Source of the DNA: Terribacillus aidingensis
GTDB lineage: Bacteria > Bacillota > Bacilli > Bacillales > Amphibacillaceae
DNA length: 64,000 bases
Reading direction: 5' to 3'
Assembly (NCBI RefSeq): GCF_040703035.1
Contig: NZ_CP159996.1
Span: forward strand, 158,001 to 222,000
The translations under genes and the position numbers were made by a program. Positions within the stretch are counted from its first letter, which is position 1; every line of letters begins with the position of its first letter. The notes beneath the pieces are model-generated. The model was not told where the DNA came from. It did not search any database and worked only from the letters and a program-made list of their open reading frames with translations. Positions 41,922-51,007 of the stretch are shown here, piece after piece.

Positions 41922-42049
41922 TAATTTTAATATTTTTCCGGAACAGGGGAAAGCTACGTTAGCAGAAGAGTGAAAGGGCTTTTATTATGTCTTTTTTTCG
42001 AATATATAATAGGAAATGAAAAAAATCATTAACGTGTGTGAAATAACTT

Positions 42050-42078
42050 TTGACAAGATCTCCAAGTAGGAGTAAAGT
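42050..42078 (+). promoter_or_regulatory. sigma-A promoter, distal, upstream of DUF1641-ndh
   Basis: TTGACA at 42050-42055, a 17-base spacer and TAAAGT at 42073-42078. A Rex-like half site (TGTGAA at 42036-42041) lies just upstream. Confidence 0.65.
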
Positions 42079-42115
42079 TGTAGGTGGATATTTTGAGCAA
42101 TTTGTGAACGTACAG

Positions 42116-42133
42116 TTGTGAACAAATTCACAA
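42116..42133. promoter_or_regulatory. Rex operator
   Basis: TTGTGAACAAATTCACAA is a perfect TTGTGAA-N4-TTCACAA Rex site. Its left half is also the -35 box of the proximal promoter. Confidence 0.88.
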
Positions 42134-42144
42134 CAAAGTATAAT
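42116..42144 (+). promoter_or_regulatory. proximal sigma-A promoter overlapped by Rex site
   Basis: TTGTGA at 42116-42121, a 17-base spacer and perfect TATAAT at 42139-42144. Repression by Rex at low NADH should block this promoter. Confidence 0.8.
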
Positions 42145-42191
42145 GTTTACGTATAAATATAATGCATTACCATAGCAAAGGAGAATACGTT

Positions 42192-42608
42192 ATGTCAGAA
42201 ACAAACGAAAGTGTTAGCCAGAGCCAACAGGACCTAGCTGCGCAATTGCTAAAACCTGAAGTGCAAGAATCATTGACTTCTTTGATTGAACAGCTTCCAA
42301 AAATCAATGAACTTGTGAACGCTTTGACTGCTTCTTACGACTTCGCACAAGCTGTAGCAACAGATGATGTGTTGAAATCCGATACAGTTAATGCAATTAC
42401 AGAAGTACTTCATCCAGTGACAGATTCTGTGAAAACAGTTGCCCAAACTGCGATTGAAGCTAAAGACCGTGCAGAAACAAGCAACGAAACAATCGGCCTT
42501 TTTGGTCTGCTTCGTCTGATGAAGGATCCACAAGCGCAGAAGATGTTCCGTTTTGTTCAGAGCTATCTTGAAGTAGCGAACGAAAAAGAAAGACAAAAAC
42601 AAAAATAA
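42192..42608 (+). CDS. DUF1641 family protein (YjlC-like)
   Basis: The 138-residue protein is helical and acidic, with the DUF1641 pattern (KPEVQESLTSLIEQLPKINELVNALT ... GLFGLLRLMKDPQAQKMFRFV). In B. subtilis the homologue yjlC precedes ndh under Rex control, and the same order is seen here. AAAGGAG before the ATG at 42192 sets the start. Function is unknown, perhaps a partner of NDH-2. Confidence 0.88.
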   Translation: MSETNESVSQSQQDLAAQLLKPEVQESLTSLIEQLPKINELVNALTASYDFAQAVATDDVLKSDTVNAITEVLHPVTDSVKTVAQTAIEAKDRAETSNETIGLFGLLRLMKDPQAQKMFRFVQSYLEVANEKERQKQK

Positions 42609-42639
42609 GAGCTTATAAGGTAAGGACGGAGGATTAAGT

Positions 42640-43818
42640 ATGGCAAAGAATATCGTTATTTTAGGCGCCGGTTACGGCGGAGTCTTAGCCGCTCAAACCG
42701 TACGTAAGTATTACAGCAAAGCGCAAGCAAATGTAACGCTTATCAATAAAACACCTACACACCAAATCATCACTGAGCTTCACCGTCTTGCAGCGGGCAG
42801 CATTTCCGAGCAAGCAGTGGCAATGCCAGTTGAGAAGCTTTTGAAAGGTTTGGATGTAGACTTCAAAGTAGCAACAGTAGATAGCTTTAATGTCGACAAG
42901 AAGGAAGTAGTTCTTGCTGGCGGAAATACACTTTCTTACGATGCTTTAGTAGTAGGTCTTGGAAGTAAGACTGCTTACTTTGGTATCCCTGGATTGGAAG
43001 AAAACAGCCTTGTTTTGAAATCAGCAGATGATGCAAACAAAGTTTACAACCAAATCCAAGATAAAATTAAAGCATATGCAGCATCTAAGAATCCTGCAGA
43101 CGCGACTATCCTTATCGGTGGCGGTGGTTTGACTGGTGTTGAGCTAGTCGGCGAAATCGCGGACAAGCTAGCTTCTTTCTGCTTGCCTCACGGTGTGGAT
43201 CCAAAAGAAATCAAGCTTCAGCTTGTTGAAGCTGGTCCGAAGATCCTTCCGATGCTTCCACAGCATCTAATTGACCGTGCGCAATCCAGCTTGGAAAAAC
43301 GCGGCGTAGAATTCTTGCTTGGCTTGCCTGTAACGAACGTAGTAGGCAATGTCGTAGAATTAAAAGACGGTCAGAAAATCGAAACAAATACATTTGTATG
43401 GACAGGCGGCGTACAAGCGCTTCCAATGGTAGCTGAATCTGGATTGGAAACAGATCGCGGTCGTGCGACTGTGAACAATTTCCTTCAGTCTAAGAGCCAC
43501 CAAGATGTATTCGTTGTCGGTGACAGTGCTGTATACTTCGGTGAAGACGGTCGTCCTTGGCCTCCAACAGCACAGATCGCTTGGCAAATGGGCGAGCTAG
43601 TAGGATATAACCTATTCGCTTACCTTGAAGGCAAAACAATGGAAAACTTCAGCCCGATCAACTCCGGTACACTTGCGAGCCTTGGCCGCAGGGACGCTGT
43701 AGCATTCATCGGTGCGAACCAAACACCATTGAAAGGTCTTCCTGCTACAATGATGAAAGAAGCAAGTAACATCCGCTACTTGACTCACGTAAAAGGACTA
43801 TTCAGCCTAGCTTACTAA
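42640..43818 (+). CDS. ndh: type II NADH dehydrogenase (NDH-2)
   Basis: The 392-residue flavoprotein oxidises NADH and passes electrons to quinone at the inner membrane face without proton pumping. Features: FAD loop ILGAGYGG at 6-13, second Rossmann ILIGGGGLTGVELVGE, FVVGDSAV and WPPTAQIAWQMGE quinone-site region. GACGGAGG precedes the ATG. Co-transcribed with DUF1641 under the Rex site. Confidence 0.93.
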   Translation: MAKNIVILGAGYGGVLAAQTVRKYYSKAQANVTLINKTPTHQIITELHRLAAGSISEQAVAMPVEKLLKGLDVDFKVATVDSFNVDKKEVVLAGGNTLSYDALVVGLGSKTAYFGIPGLEENSLVLKSADDANKVYNQIQDKIKAYAASKNPADATILIGGGGLTGVELVGEIADKLASFCLPHGVDPKEIKLQLVEAGPKILPMLPQHLIDRAQSSLEKRGVEFLLGLPVTNVVGNVVELKDGQKIETNTFVWTGGVQALPMVAESGLETDRGRATVNNFLQSKSHQDVFVVGDSAVYFGEDGRPWPPTAQIAWQMGELVGYNLFAYLEGKTMENFSPINSGTLASLGRRDAVAFIGANQTPLKGLPATMMKEASNIRYLTHVKGLFSLAY

Positions 43819-43832
43819 ACATAAACATATCG

Positions 43833-43863
43833 AAAGCACCTCCCCATCGGAGGTGCTTTTTTG
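43833..43863 (+). terminator. rho-independent terminator after ndh
   Basis: AAAGCACCTCC and GGAGGTGCTTT pair around CCATC, followed by T. Confidence 0.92.
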
Positions 43864-43937
43864 TATGTTACGAAATGTAAGATATCGGTCATTTTTCTTA
43901 TTTTTCCAGTTATAATGGAAGTCTAGGAGGAGAGACT

Positions 43938-44972
43938 ATGCTAATTTTCATTCGTTTATGGAAGAGCATCACTGGGTTCAATTTTCTGGCAATAGCTTTA
44001 GCGTCTGTCCTTGTCGTGCTGATAGGAACCGTCGGTATTCATGTAATCGAAAAAGATAATTTCCCATCTTTGTTCGATGGATTCTGGTGGACGATGACAA
44101 CTGTAACCACAGTCGGATATGGAGATTTTTATCCAGAGACGGTACGCGGAAGACTGCTTGGAATCTTTTTGTTCTTATTCGGAATCGGCGTAATTGGTGT
44201 ATTGATCGGAAAGATTGTAGACGGTGCCTCAGCTTATAATCGCATGCAAAGGGAGGGGAAATTGATGATCAAAAGGAAGGGGCATTATATCTATATCGGT
44301 TGGTCAAAAAAGGTGAAGAGATCAATTGAGGAAGTGCTGGCAAGTGAAGAAAATGCCTTTATTGTCGTTGTTGATGATAGGAAAGAGCATCCATTCGATC
44401 ATGAACAAGTTGCTTTTGTACAAGGAGATCCATCTGATGAAACGACTTTGATACAAGCAAATCTCCTGGAAGCAGCACGCGTTGCTGTGTTCTCAGATCC
44501 CGAACTGGAATCTACACTATTAGCAGATGCTAAAACACTTCTGATAGCTTCAGCGGTCGAAGGGCTTTCCAAAAAAGAAAATACGAATATACATACTGTT
44601 GTAGAAATCAATAATGAAACACATATTCCTAAGTTTGAGCATATATCCATTGACGATTTTATTCTATCCAATGACTCCGTTTCCCTTTTGATGGCCAAAG
44701 CTGTGATGGCGCCGGGAACATCCAATCTCTTCCGTCAGCTATTGAGCAAACAGTACGGGACTAATATTTTTGAGATACATCCTGACTCTGTTTGGAAAAC
44801 ATATCAAGATGCGCAGGAAGCGCTGACGAGAGAGGGGATGGTCCTGCTTTGTATCAATCAGGATATGAACTACCTAAATAAAAGAGAAACCTCCCTTCAA
44901 TCTGAAGACAGGCTGTATATCCTGGCAAGTGATGAAACTTATGAAAAATTCTCACAACGTGTTGTACAGTAG
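43938..44972 (+). CDS. potassium channel with TrkA-N (RCK) domain
   Basis: The 344-residue protein has two membrane helices (residues ~15-37 and ~70-92) around the pore with selectivity filter T58-V-G-Y-G-D63, then an RCK Rossmann domain (IYIGWSKKVKRSIEEVLA ... FVQGDPSDETTLIQANLLEAARVAV) and a C-terminal regulator lobe. This is the YugO/MthK arrangement. AGGAGGAG precedes the ATG. Monocistronic; the T-box promoter of the next unit lies in its last codons. Confidence 0.92.
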   Translation: MLIFIRLWKSITGFNFLAIALASVLVVLIGTVGIHVIEKDNFPSLFDGFWWTMTTVTTVGYGDFYPETVRGRLLGIFLFLFGIGVIGVLIGKIVDGASAYNRMQREGKLMIKRKGHYIYIGWSKKVKRSIEEVLASEENAFIVVVDDRKEHPFDHEQVAFVQGDPSDETTLIQANLLEAARVAVFSDPELESTLLADAKTLLIASAVEGLSKKENTNIHTVVEINNETHIPKFEHISIDDFILSNDSVSLLMAKAVMAPGTSNLFRQLLSKQYGTNIFEIHPDSVWKTYQDAQEALTREGMVLLCINQDMNYLNKRETSLQSEDRLYILASDETYEKFSQRVVQ

Positions 44973-44990
44973 CTCCTTACATGATATTAT
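44962..44990 (+). promoter_or_regulatory. promoter of the T-box transcript
   Basis: TTGTAC at 44962-44967, a 17-base spacer and TATTAT at 44985-44990. It overlaps the end of the channel gene. Confidence 0.65.
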
Positions 44991-45002
44991 AGAAAAAATT
45001 TA

Positions 45003-45240
45003 CAAGTGATGATGCGAAATAGTACAGCATGGACGCTCCTTTTACAGAGAATCCCTGTAATGCTGAAAAGGGTGAAGGAGTTCAGCTGGAACAAACCGTG
45101 GAGCTGTCTGCCGGATGAAGATGATGGCAGACCGGGAAGTGCCCGTTAACGCACAAGGGTCTACGCAGCAATGCGTGTACTTATCTGAGCCTGGCTGGGT
45201 GACCTGCCGGGGAAACTAGGGTGGCACCGCGATGGTATCT
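45003..45240 (+). ncRNA. T-box leader
   Basis: Conserved stem I elements occur (AGTA at 45024, TTACAGAGA at 45042) and the T-box proper AGGGTGGCACCGCG is at 45218-45231, followed by a terminator. Uncharged tRNA should switch on the MFS gene. By register with the GAAC-codon pattern in stem I (45089-45101), the specifier may be AAA (Lys), but AAC or ACC are possible. Confidence 0.92.
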
Positions 45241-45242
45241 CG

Positions 45243-45282
45243 CCCCTAAGATGACAATCATCTTTGGGGTGGGATTTTTTTT
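45243..45282 (+). terminator. T-box terminator
   Basis: CCCCTAAGATGA and TCATCTTTGGGG pair around CAA, followed after GTGGGA by nine T. Confidence 0.9.
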
Positions 45283-45316
45283 TGGCTTCACTTCAAACAG
45301 AGAGAGGGGAATGAAG

Positions 45317-46519
45317 ATGAAAAACTACCGTTTACGTGCTATTGGAATGCTGATAGCAATTGCGTGTGCATCCTGTGGGGATTGGCTGTATTTGATTGCT
45401 TTGAATTTAAAGGTATACGAGCAGGCAGATCATGCTGCGGCAGCTGTTGCAATTCTTTATATGATCAAACCGGCAGCTGGATTACTTATGAATAGCTGGG
45501 CTGGCAGTATCATTGACCGGCTGGATAATCGGAAGCTGATGATTTTGTTATATGGTATAAGGATTGCAGGAATAACCGGTATGATCATGGCCGCTTCTCT
45601 CTGGCAAATATATGTGCTGGTTTTTATCGTTGCTGCTGCAGGTGCTATCTTCGAACCTGCCAGTTTACCGTATATAACGGGTTTGATTCATAAAAGACAC
45701 TGGAAGAGATTCAATTCCTATCGTGCAATTGCAGATGGCAGTGGCTTTGTATTAGGGCCGGCAGCTGCAGGGATTTTAGTTGGCGCAGGATCTGTTGAGG
45801 TTGCATTAGGCGCTAATATCCTATTGTTACTGGCAGCAGTTAGTATATGCATAGCTTTGCCATCTGTAAAAGTTAGCTTGGAAGAAAGGGCGGAGAAGGG
45901 TTGGCTAAAAGTTTGGAGAAAGGATTGGTATCTTGTTACAGCATTCAGTAAAAAATTCGTCATGCTGACCCTGTTGCTGCTGTTGTTCAGCTGCATCACT
46001 GTCATGACTGCAGCTGTCGATTCTATGGAAGTTGCGTTTTCTGCAGAAGCAATCGGATTATCAGAATCTGCTTACGGACTGCTTGTAAGTATTGCTGGAA
46101 TCGGTTTTATTTCGGGTTCTGTACTGTTGACTATCGTGAGTCACCATTTCCGTTCCATTCAACTGCTTTCTTACGGAGGAGCTGGAGGGGCCTTAGGGTA
46201 TATATTGTTTGCTTATTCTCAAAGCTTTCTCCCTGCAAGTGTGGGTGTATTCATATTATCTGGTGCACTGGCTTTTGCGAATGCTGGGTATATGACTTAT
46301 ATGCAGGAGCATATTCCAATCGAGCAAATGGGCCGGATGATGAGTATGTATCAATCAATAGAAGCCATACTGATTATCGTGATGACAGCAGTTTTGGCCG
46401 TTATCAATCAGCTGACGGATGTAGCTGCAGCGGTGCAAATCGGCTGCCTGATCATGCTCTCGCTGGCGGTAGTATTAATCTTAATCAGCAAAAGTGCATC
46501 AGTGCGAGGAGAAGCCTGA
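45317..46519 (+). CDS. MFS transporter under T-box control
   Basis: The 400-residue protein has about twelve hydrophobic segments and the MFS A-like loop (IIDRLDNRKLMI, D-R-x-x-R-K) after helix two, plus the second-half counterpart. It resembles the small DHA/enterobactin-exporter-like MFS group. Start: the ATG at 45317 has GGGG with good spacing; ATG 45311 is too close. Control by a T-box suggests import or export of an amino acid or a compound linked to one. No operon partner. Confidence 0.85.
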   Translation: MKNYRLRAIGMLIAIACASCGDWLYLIALNLKVYEQADHAAAAVAILYMIKPAAGLLMNSWAGSIIDRLDNRKLMILLYGIRIAGITGMIMAASLWQIYVLVFIVAAAGAIFEPASLPYITGLIHKRHWKRFNSYRAIADGSGFVLGPAAAGILVGAGSVEVALGANILLLLAAVSICIALPSVKVSLEERAEKGWLKVWRKDWYLVTAFSKKFVMLTLLLLLFSCITVMTAAVDSMEVAFSAEAIGLSESAYGLLVSIAGIGFISGSVLLTIVSHHFRSIQLLSYGGAGGALGYILFAYSQSFLPASVGVFILSGALAFANAGYMTYMQEHIPIEQMGRMMSMYQSIEAILIIVMTAVLAVINQLTDVAAAVQIGCLIMLSLAVVLILISKSASVRGEA

Positions 46520-46548
46520 TATCCTTTCGGATACCAGGCTTCTTTTTA
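46511..46548 (+). terminator. terminator overlapping the MFS stop
   Basis: GAAGCCTGATATCC and GGATACCAGGCTTC pair with one mismatch around TTTC, then T5. The 5' arm includes the stop codon. Confidence 0.88.
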
Positions 46549-46615
46549 TGCACAATTAGGGCCTGGACTGACGACCAACAGTATAAACTGATCGATTTTG
46601 GCGAATTTGATAATA

Positions 46616-47797
46616 CTATAAAATAATACCGCACGCGGCGCCGAACAATACGATAACCCAAGCTGGAACCTTCCAGAAATTCAGAAGACTGAAGAAAATA
46701 GCGGCAAATGCAATATCAATTGATGAATGGATCGTCGATGACCAGATAGGAATAAAGAATGCACTGATCAAAATTCCTACAACTGCGGCATTGATACCGG
46801 CAAAGGCTTTGCGGAAGCTGCTGTTTTTCTGCAGACTCGACCAGAATGGCAAGGCTCCGATTAAGAGCAGAAAAGCTGGCAGAAAAATAGCTGCGGTAGC
46901 TAGCAATCCACCTTGCCACCCATAAAGAACTGTCCCTAGATACGCTGCAAATGTGAAGAGTGGTCCGGGGACTGCCTGGGCGGCTCCGTATCCAGCAAGG
47001 AAGTCTTGCTGACTGATTAAACCAGTTGGGACGAATTCACGCTCTAAAAGCGGAAGGACAACATGACCGCCTCCAAAAACGAGTGAGCCTGCACGATAGA
47101 AGCTGTCGGCCATAGCAAGAAGCGGAGCATCTGTTATCGCACGCAGCGCAGGAAGACCGGCTAATAAAAGGAAAAAAAGACTAAGACAGATTACTCCGGT
47201 CTTCTTACTGATAGAAATGTGTAAATGACCTGATTCCTCTTCGTTTAGTTTCGGATGAAACAGGAGGTATCCAACACCAGCCGCAAGCAATAGTGCCAGC
47301 AGCTGTGCCAATTGATGAGGCCATAAAAGTGTAAGAACTAGGGTGCCTAAGGCAATTCCCTTTGTGAGGGGGTTTGCTGTGAGCTTTTTGCTCATTCCAA
47401 GTATGGCATGAGCAACGACTGCAACGGCGACGAGCTTCAGGCCCTGAATCCAGCCTGCATTTGAAAGATTCGTTTGTCCAAGAAATAGAGCGAACAGAAT
47501 GAGTATCAGAACTGAAGGCAAGGTAAACCCGATAAACGAGATAATTCCTCCTACAATACCGCCTCTTATAATTCCGATGCCAATACCGACTTGACTGCTG
47601 GCAGGTCCGGGAAGGAACTGGCTCAGTGCAACCAAATTGGCATATGTGTGTTCATCGATCCAGCGTTTATTCCGTACATACGTCTCCTGAAAATAACCGA
47701 GATGGGCAATCGGGCCACCGAACGATGTACAGCCTAAACGAAAAGAAATAATAAAGATTTCAAGAAGAGATGATATCTTTTTTTGGTCATGCGTCAT
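46616..47797 (-). CDS. chrA: chromate transporter family (ChrA), two-domain
   Basis: The 393-residue protein is a fused duplicate of the CHR domain: first half with FRLGCTSFGGPIAHLGYF and GPASSQVGIGIGIIRGG, second half with RAGSLVFGGGHVVLPLLE and GYGAAQAVPGPLFTFAAY, each of about six membrane segments. It exports chromate in characterised members; other anions are possible. GGAAAGGAG precedes the ATG. It is divergent from the LmrA-like gene. Confidence 0.93.
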   Translation of the reverse strand: MTHDQKKISSLLEIFIISFRLGCTSFGGPIAHLGYFQETYVRNKRWIDEHTYANLVALSQFLPGPASSQVGIGIGIIRGGIVGGIISFIGFTLPSVLILILFALFLGQTNLSNAGWIQGLKLVAVAVVAHAILGMSKKLTANPLTKGIALGTLVLTLLWPHQLAQLLALLLAAGVGYLLFHPKLNEEESGHLHISISKKTGVICLSLFFLLLAGLPALRAITDAPLLAMADSFYRAGSLVFGGGHVVLPLLEREFVPTGLISQQDFLAGYGAAQAVPGPLFTFAAYLGTVLYGWQGGLLATAAIFLPAFLLLIGALPFWSSLQKNSSFRKAFAGINAAVVGILISAFFIPIWSSTIHSSIDIAFAAIFFSLLNFWKVPAWVIVLFGAACGIIL

Positions 47798-47936
47798 ATT
47801 TGGAGCTCCTTTCCATATATTAATCGTTGGAACAGCGTGAAACGTGCTATAAAATTCATTTGTACTATAACATTACCTTTTCTACAGTACTTTGGAATTT
47901 ACAATAACTTTATAAACTAAATTGCAGATCACATTC

Positions 47937-47980
47937 TTGACAGGTTAAACGAAAAAAATTATTATTATCTAGACCAATCG
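47937..47980 (+). promoter_or_regulatory. promoter and LmrA-type operator
   Basis: TTGACA at 47937-47942, a 17-base spacer and TATTAT at 47960-47965. Just downstream, TAGACCAATCG (47970-47980) resembles the TAGACC half of LmrA/YxaF operators. It precedes the TetR gene, which likely represses itself. Confidence 0.7.
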
Positions 47981-48002
47981 TTATAATTTAAGGAGTGCAA
48001 GG

Positions 48003-48584
48003 TTGTATGGGACAGTGAAAAAGAAGGAAAGCACAAAAGAACTCATCTTACGTACCGCTTCAGAGCTGTTCCAGCGACAAGGCTATCATGGCACAGGCTT
48101 GAATCAGATTATTGAGGAAAGCGGTGCTCCTAAAGGTTCGCTGTACTATCATTTCCCGAATGGGAAAGAAGAGATTGCAGTAGAAGCAATTAAGCTGATG
48201 AAGGAGCATCTCCTCGTAGGAGCCGAAAATGATCTTAACGAGAAGGATACTGCAGCAGAGGCTTTTCAGTACCATATCCATAAGATTGCTTCCGATTTTG
48301 AAAAAAAACATCAAATGGAAGGTGTTCAAATCGGACTGATTGCGTCAGAAACTGCGTCAACTCATGAAGTGCTGCGAAACAGCTGCCAGCATGCCTATGC
48401 GGACTGGCAGGCATTATACGCAAATCGATTGATTGCTTTTGGCTATGAAAAGGAAATGGCGAAGGATCTGGCAGTTACGATAAATGCCTTGATAGAAGGT
48501 GCAGTGACCCTGGCTCTGACAAGTGCATCGGGAAGCCCGCTGTATAGTGTGGCAAGACAGCTTCCGTCATTACTTAAACAATAA
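48003..48584 (+). CDS. TetR family regulator, LmrA/YxaF-type
   Basis: The 193-residue protein has the TetR helix-turn-helix with the LmrA-type block GYHGTGLNQIIEESGAPKGS and LYYHFPNGKEEIAVE, then a ligand domain. It starts at TTG 48003 with AAGGAG eight bases upstream. The multidrug pump gene follows 22 bases later, so the pair mirrors LmrA-LmrB of B. subtilis, where LmrA represses the pump. Confidence 0.9.
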   Translation: MYGTVKKKESTKELILRTASELFQRQGYHGTGLNQIIEESGAPKGSLYYHFPNGKEEIAVEAIKLMKEHLLVGAENDLNEKDTAAEAFQYHIHKIASDFEKKHQMEGVQIGLIASETASTHEVLRNSCQHAYADWQALYANRLIAFGYEKEMAKDLAVTINALIEGAVTLALTSASGSPLYSVARQLPSLLKQ

Positions 48585-48606
48585 TTCCACATTGGAGGAG
48601 AAAGCT

Positions 48607-50067
48607 TTGCAAATGGATAGTAATAATACAGCTACAACAGCTGTGAACAACAGTAATATCAAAGCTATGCCAATCATCATCTCATTTTTGATTGCTGGTT
48701 TTGTTGGTCTTTTCAGTGAGACAGCGCTGAATATTGCGCTGCAGAATATCATTAATGGATTTGGTATCTCAGCCTCCTCAGCTCAATGGCTGACTACAGG
48801 TTACCTTTTGACACTTGGTGTGCTTGTGCCGGTATCCGGTCTAATCATGCAGTGGTTCACGACACGTCAGCTATTTTTGACATCTTTGGTGTTCTCAATC
48901 ATCGGTACTATCATAGCTGCTGTTGCACCGTCATTCAGCGTGCTGTTAATTGCGCGTGTTGTGCAGGCAATAGGTACTGCTCTATTGCTTCCGTTAATGT
49001 TCAATACGATTCTTAACATCATCCCGCCGCATCGACGCGGAAAAGCGATGGGATTAATCGGTCTAGTTATAATGTTCGCACCTGCAGTAGGTCCGACGAT
49101 CTCAGGTCTGATCATCGATAAACTTACTTGGCATTGGATTTTCTGGTTCTCCTTGCCATTACTAGTAGTGGCACTTGTATTCGGGGCATTCTTCATGCAA
49201 AATGTTACACAATTGACAAAGCCTAAAATCGATATTCTATCTATCGTCTTATCGACTATCGGTTTTGGTGGTGTGGTTTACGGATTCAGCCATGCTGGTG
49301 AAGGCGGCGGTTGGGGCGATCCAATCGTTATCGTTACCATTGCAGTCGGCGTTTTGAGCCTTATTTTATTCTCTGTTCGTCAGGTTAAGATGGAACAGCC
49401 GATGATGAACTTGAACGCGTTCAAGTACCCGATGTTCGTATTAGGCTTGGTGCTCATCTTAGTAAGTATGATGGTTATGCTTTCCTCTATGATCTTGCTG
49501 CCATTGTACCTGCAAACATCCCTAGCGCTTACTCCGCTAGTTGCCGGTCTTACAATGCTTCCTGGCGGTGTTATCAATGGTTTGCTTTCTCCTGTCATGG
49601 GAGGACTATTTGATAAGTTCGGACCGAGATTCCTTGTTACTCCTGGTCTTATCATTGTCACTTTGGTTATGTTCGGGTTCTCTACCATTTCCCTGGACAC
49701 GTCCACTGGCTTCATCATTGGATTGCATATCGCTTTGATGATTGGTATCTCCATGATTATGATGCCGGCACAGACAAATGGCTTGAACCAGCTGCCTCCT
49801 AGTCTGTACCCAGATGGAACAGCTATCATGAACACATTACAGCAGGTTGCTGGTGCAATTGGTACTGCTGTAGCAATCTCTATTATGACTGCTGGACAGA
49901 AGAGCTTCATGGAAGATGCGGCCAATCCGCAAGATCCAGCTACAATGATTCAAGCATTTACAGAAGGTGTCCAAGGTTCATTTATCTTTGGTATCATTGT
50001 TGCTATTATTGGTGTGGTCATCAGTTTCTTCATCCGACGAGTGAAAGTGGATCATCAAGCAAATTAA
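48607..50067 (+). CDS. MFS multidrug efflux transporter, DHA2 family (LmrB-like)
   Basis: The 486-residue protein has 14 hydrophobic segments, with FSETALNIALQNI and QWLTTGYLLTLGVLVPVSG (helix one to two), RVVQAIGTALLLPLM (motif B) and FAPAVGPTISGLI (motif C), as in EmrB/LmrB. It should export drugs or toxins by proton antiport. TTG 48607 has ideal spacing from GGAGG; an ATG two codons later is an alternative. Confidence 0.92.
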   Translation: MQMDSNNTATTAVNNSNIKAMPIIISFLIAGFVGLFSETALNIALQNIINGFGISASSAQWLTTGYLLTLGVLVPVSGLIMQWFTTRQLFLTSLVFSIIGTIIAAVAPSFSVLLIARVVQAIGTALLLPLMFNTILNIIPPHRRGKAMGLIGLVIMFAPAVGPTISGLIIDKLTWHWIFWFSLPLLVVALVFGAFFMQNVTQLTKPKIDILSIVLSTIGFGGVVYGFSHAGEGGGWGDPIVIVTIAVGVLSLILFSVRQVKMEQPMMNLNAFKYPMFVLGLVLILVSMMVMLSSMILLPLYLQTSLALTPLVAGLTMLPGGVINGLLSPVMGGLFDKFGPRFLVTPGLIIVTLVMFGFSTISLDTSTGFIIGLHIALMIGISMIMMPAQTNGLNQLPPSLYPDGTAIMNTLQQVAGAIGTAVAISIMTAGQKSFMEDAANPQDPATMIQAFTEGVQGSFIFGIIVAIIGVVISFFIRRVKVDHQAN

Positions 50068-50070
50068 TTA

Positions 50071-50102
50071 AAATCCTGCCGTATAATCGGCAGGATTTTT
50101 TT
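50071..50102 (+). terminator. rho-independent terminator
   Basis: AAATCCTGCCG and CGGCAGGATTT pair around TATAAT, then seven T. Confidence 0.93.
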
Positions 50103-50155
50103 GTGTGGAAAATTAAGGTATGATAAGTGAGTAAACAGAGATTGGGGGGATATGT

Positions 50156-50980
50156 TTGCTTACAATAGAACAATTAAAAGAAATAAAAAAACTTCAGCAA
50201 ATTGTGGAGCAATATGACAGTATAAATCTGAAGCTGAATTGGGATATGCTCGAGAATAGGAGTGATGAGGATCAGACTGATTTTTTGTCATATGATTCGG
50301 GCCAGCTTGTCGGTTTTCTTGGCTTATATAGCTTCGGGAGCAAAATTGAAGTATGCGGTATGGTGCATCCAGATCATCGGAGGAAAGGCATCTTCAGCAG
50401 ACTATTTCATAACAGCCATCCTGCCCTGGAAAAAGCTCGGAAAATCTTGTTAAACGTTCCGGCGGATAGTCAATCGGGAAAACAATGGTTGGACTCAATA
50501 GCTTGTACATATGAAGAATCAGAGTACATGATGAAATGGGAGGGAAACATACTTCCGGAATTGGATAAATCCATTCGTTTGCGACCTTCACGTAAAGAAG
50601 ATATCGAAATGAAAATGAAATTGGATATCGTCTGTTTTGAGTTTAAGCCGGATGAAGCAAAAGTTTACAATGATAGATTGGAGAGGAATGGATTTCAACA
50701 GGAATTTTTCATGATTGAGGCAGAAGATAAGATAGTCGGGAAGATTCGTATTCATCGTGAGAAAGAACGAAGTGAGATATATGGTTTTGCAATCCTTCCC
50801 GAATTCCAAGGAAAGGGATATGGGAGAATGGCTTTGCAGGAAGCTGTGCGGATGGAGGCACAGCGAGGGCAAACGGTTTATCTGGAAGTCCAGCCAGAGA
50901 ATGAAAAGGCGCTGTCTTTATATACGTCGACCGGATTCAAGAAAGAAAGCCAGCAGGATTATTATCTTTATTCCATATAA
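50156..50980 (+). CDS. GNAT acetyltransferase, two-domain
   Basis: The 274-residue protein has two GNAT-like halves: an N-terminal one with MVHPDHRRKGIFSRLFH (R-R-K-G-I) and a C-terminal one with GFAILPEFQGKGYGRMALQ (Q-G-K-G-Y-G), ending FKKESQQDYYLY. Both carry acetyl-CoA loops. Substrate unknown. Start is TTG 50156 with a run of six G before it; ATG 50152 is out of frame. Confidence 0.85.
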   Translation: MLTIEQLKEIKKLQQIVEQYDSINLKLNWDMLENRSDEDQTDFLSYDSGQLVGFLGLYSFGSKIEVCGMVHPDHRRKGIFSRLFHNSHPALEKARKILLNVPADSQSGKQWLDSIACTYEESEYMMKWEGNILPELDKSIRLRPSRKEDIEMKMKLDIVCFEFKPDEAKVYNDRLERNGFQQEFFMIEAEDKIVGKIRIHREKERSEIYGFAILPEFQGKGYGRMALQEAVRMEAQRGQTVYLEVQPENEKALSLYTSTGFKKESQQDYYLYSI

Positions 50981-50981
50981 A

Positions 50982-51005
50982 TAGGCCGCCTTAAAGGCGG
51001 CCTAA
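50982..51005. terminator. bidirectional hairpin terminator
   Basis: TAGGCCGCC and GGCGGCCTA pair around TTAAA between convergent genes. The T-tract is short on the plus strand. Confidence 0.75.
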
Positions 51006-51007
51006 CT

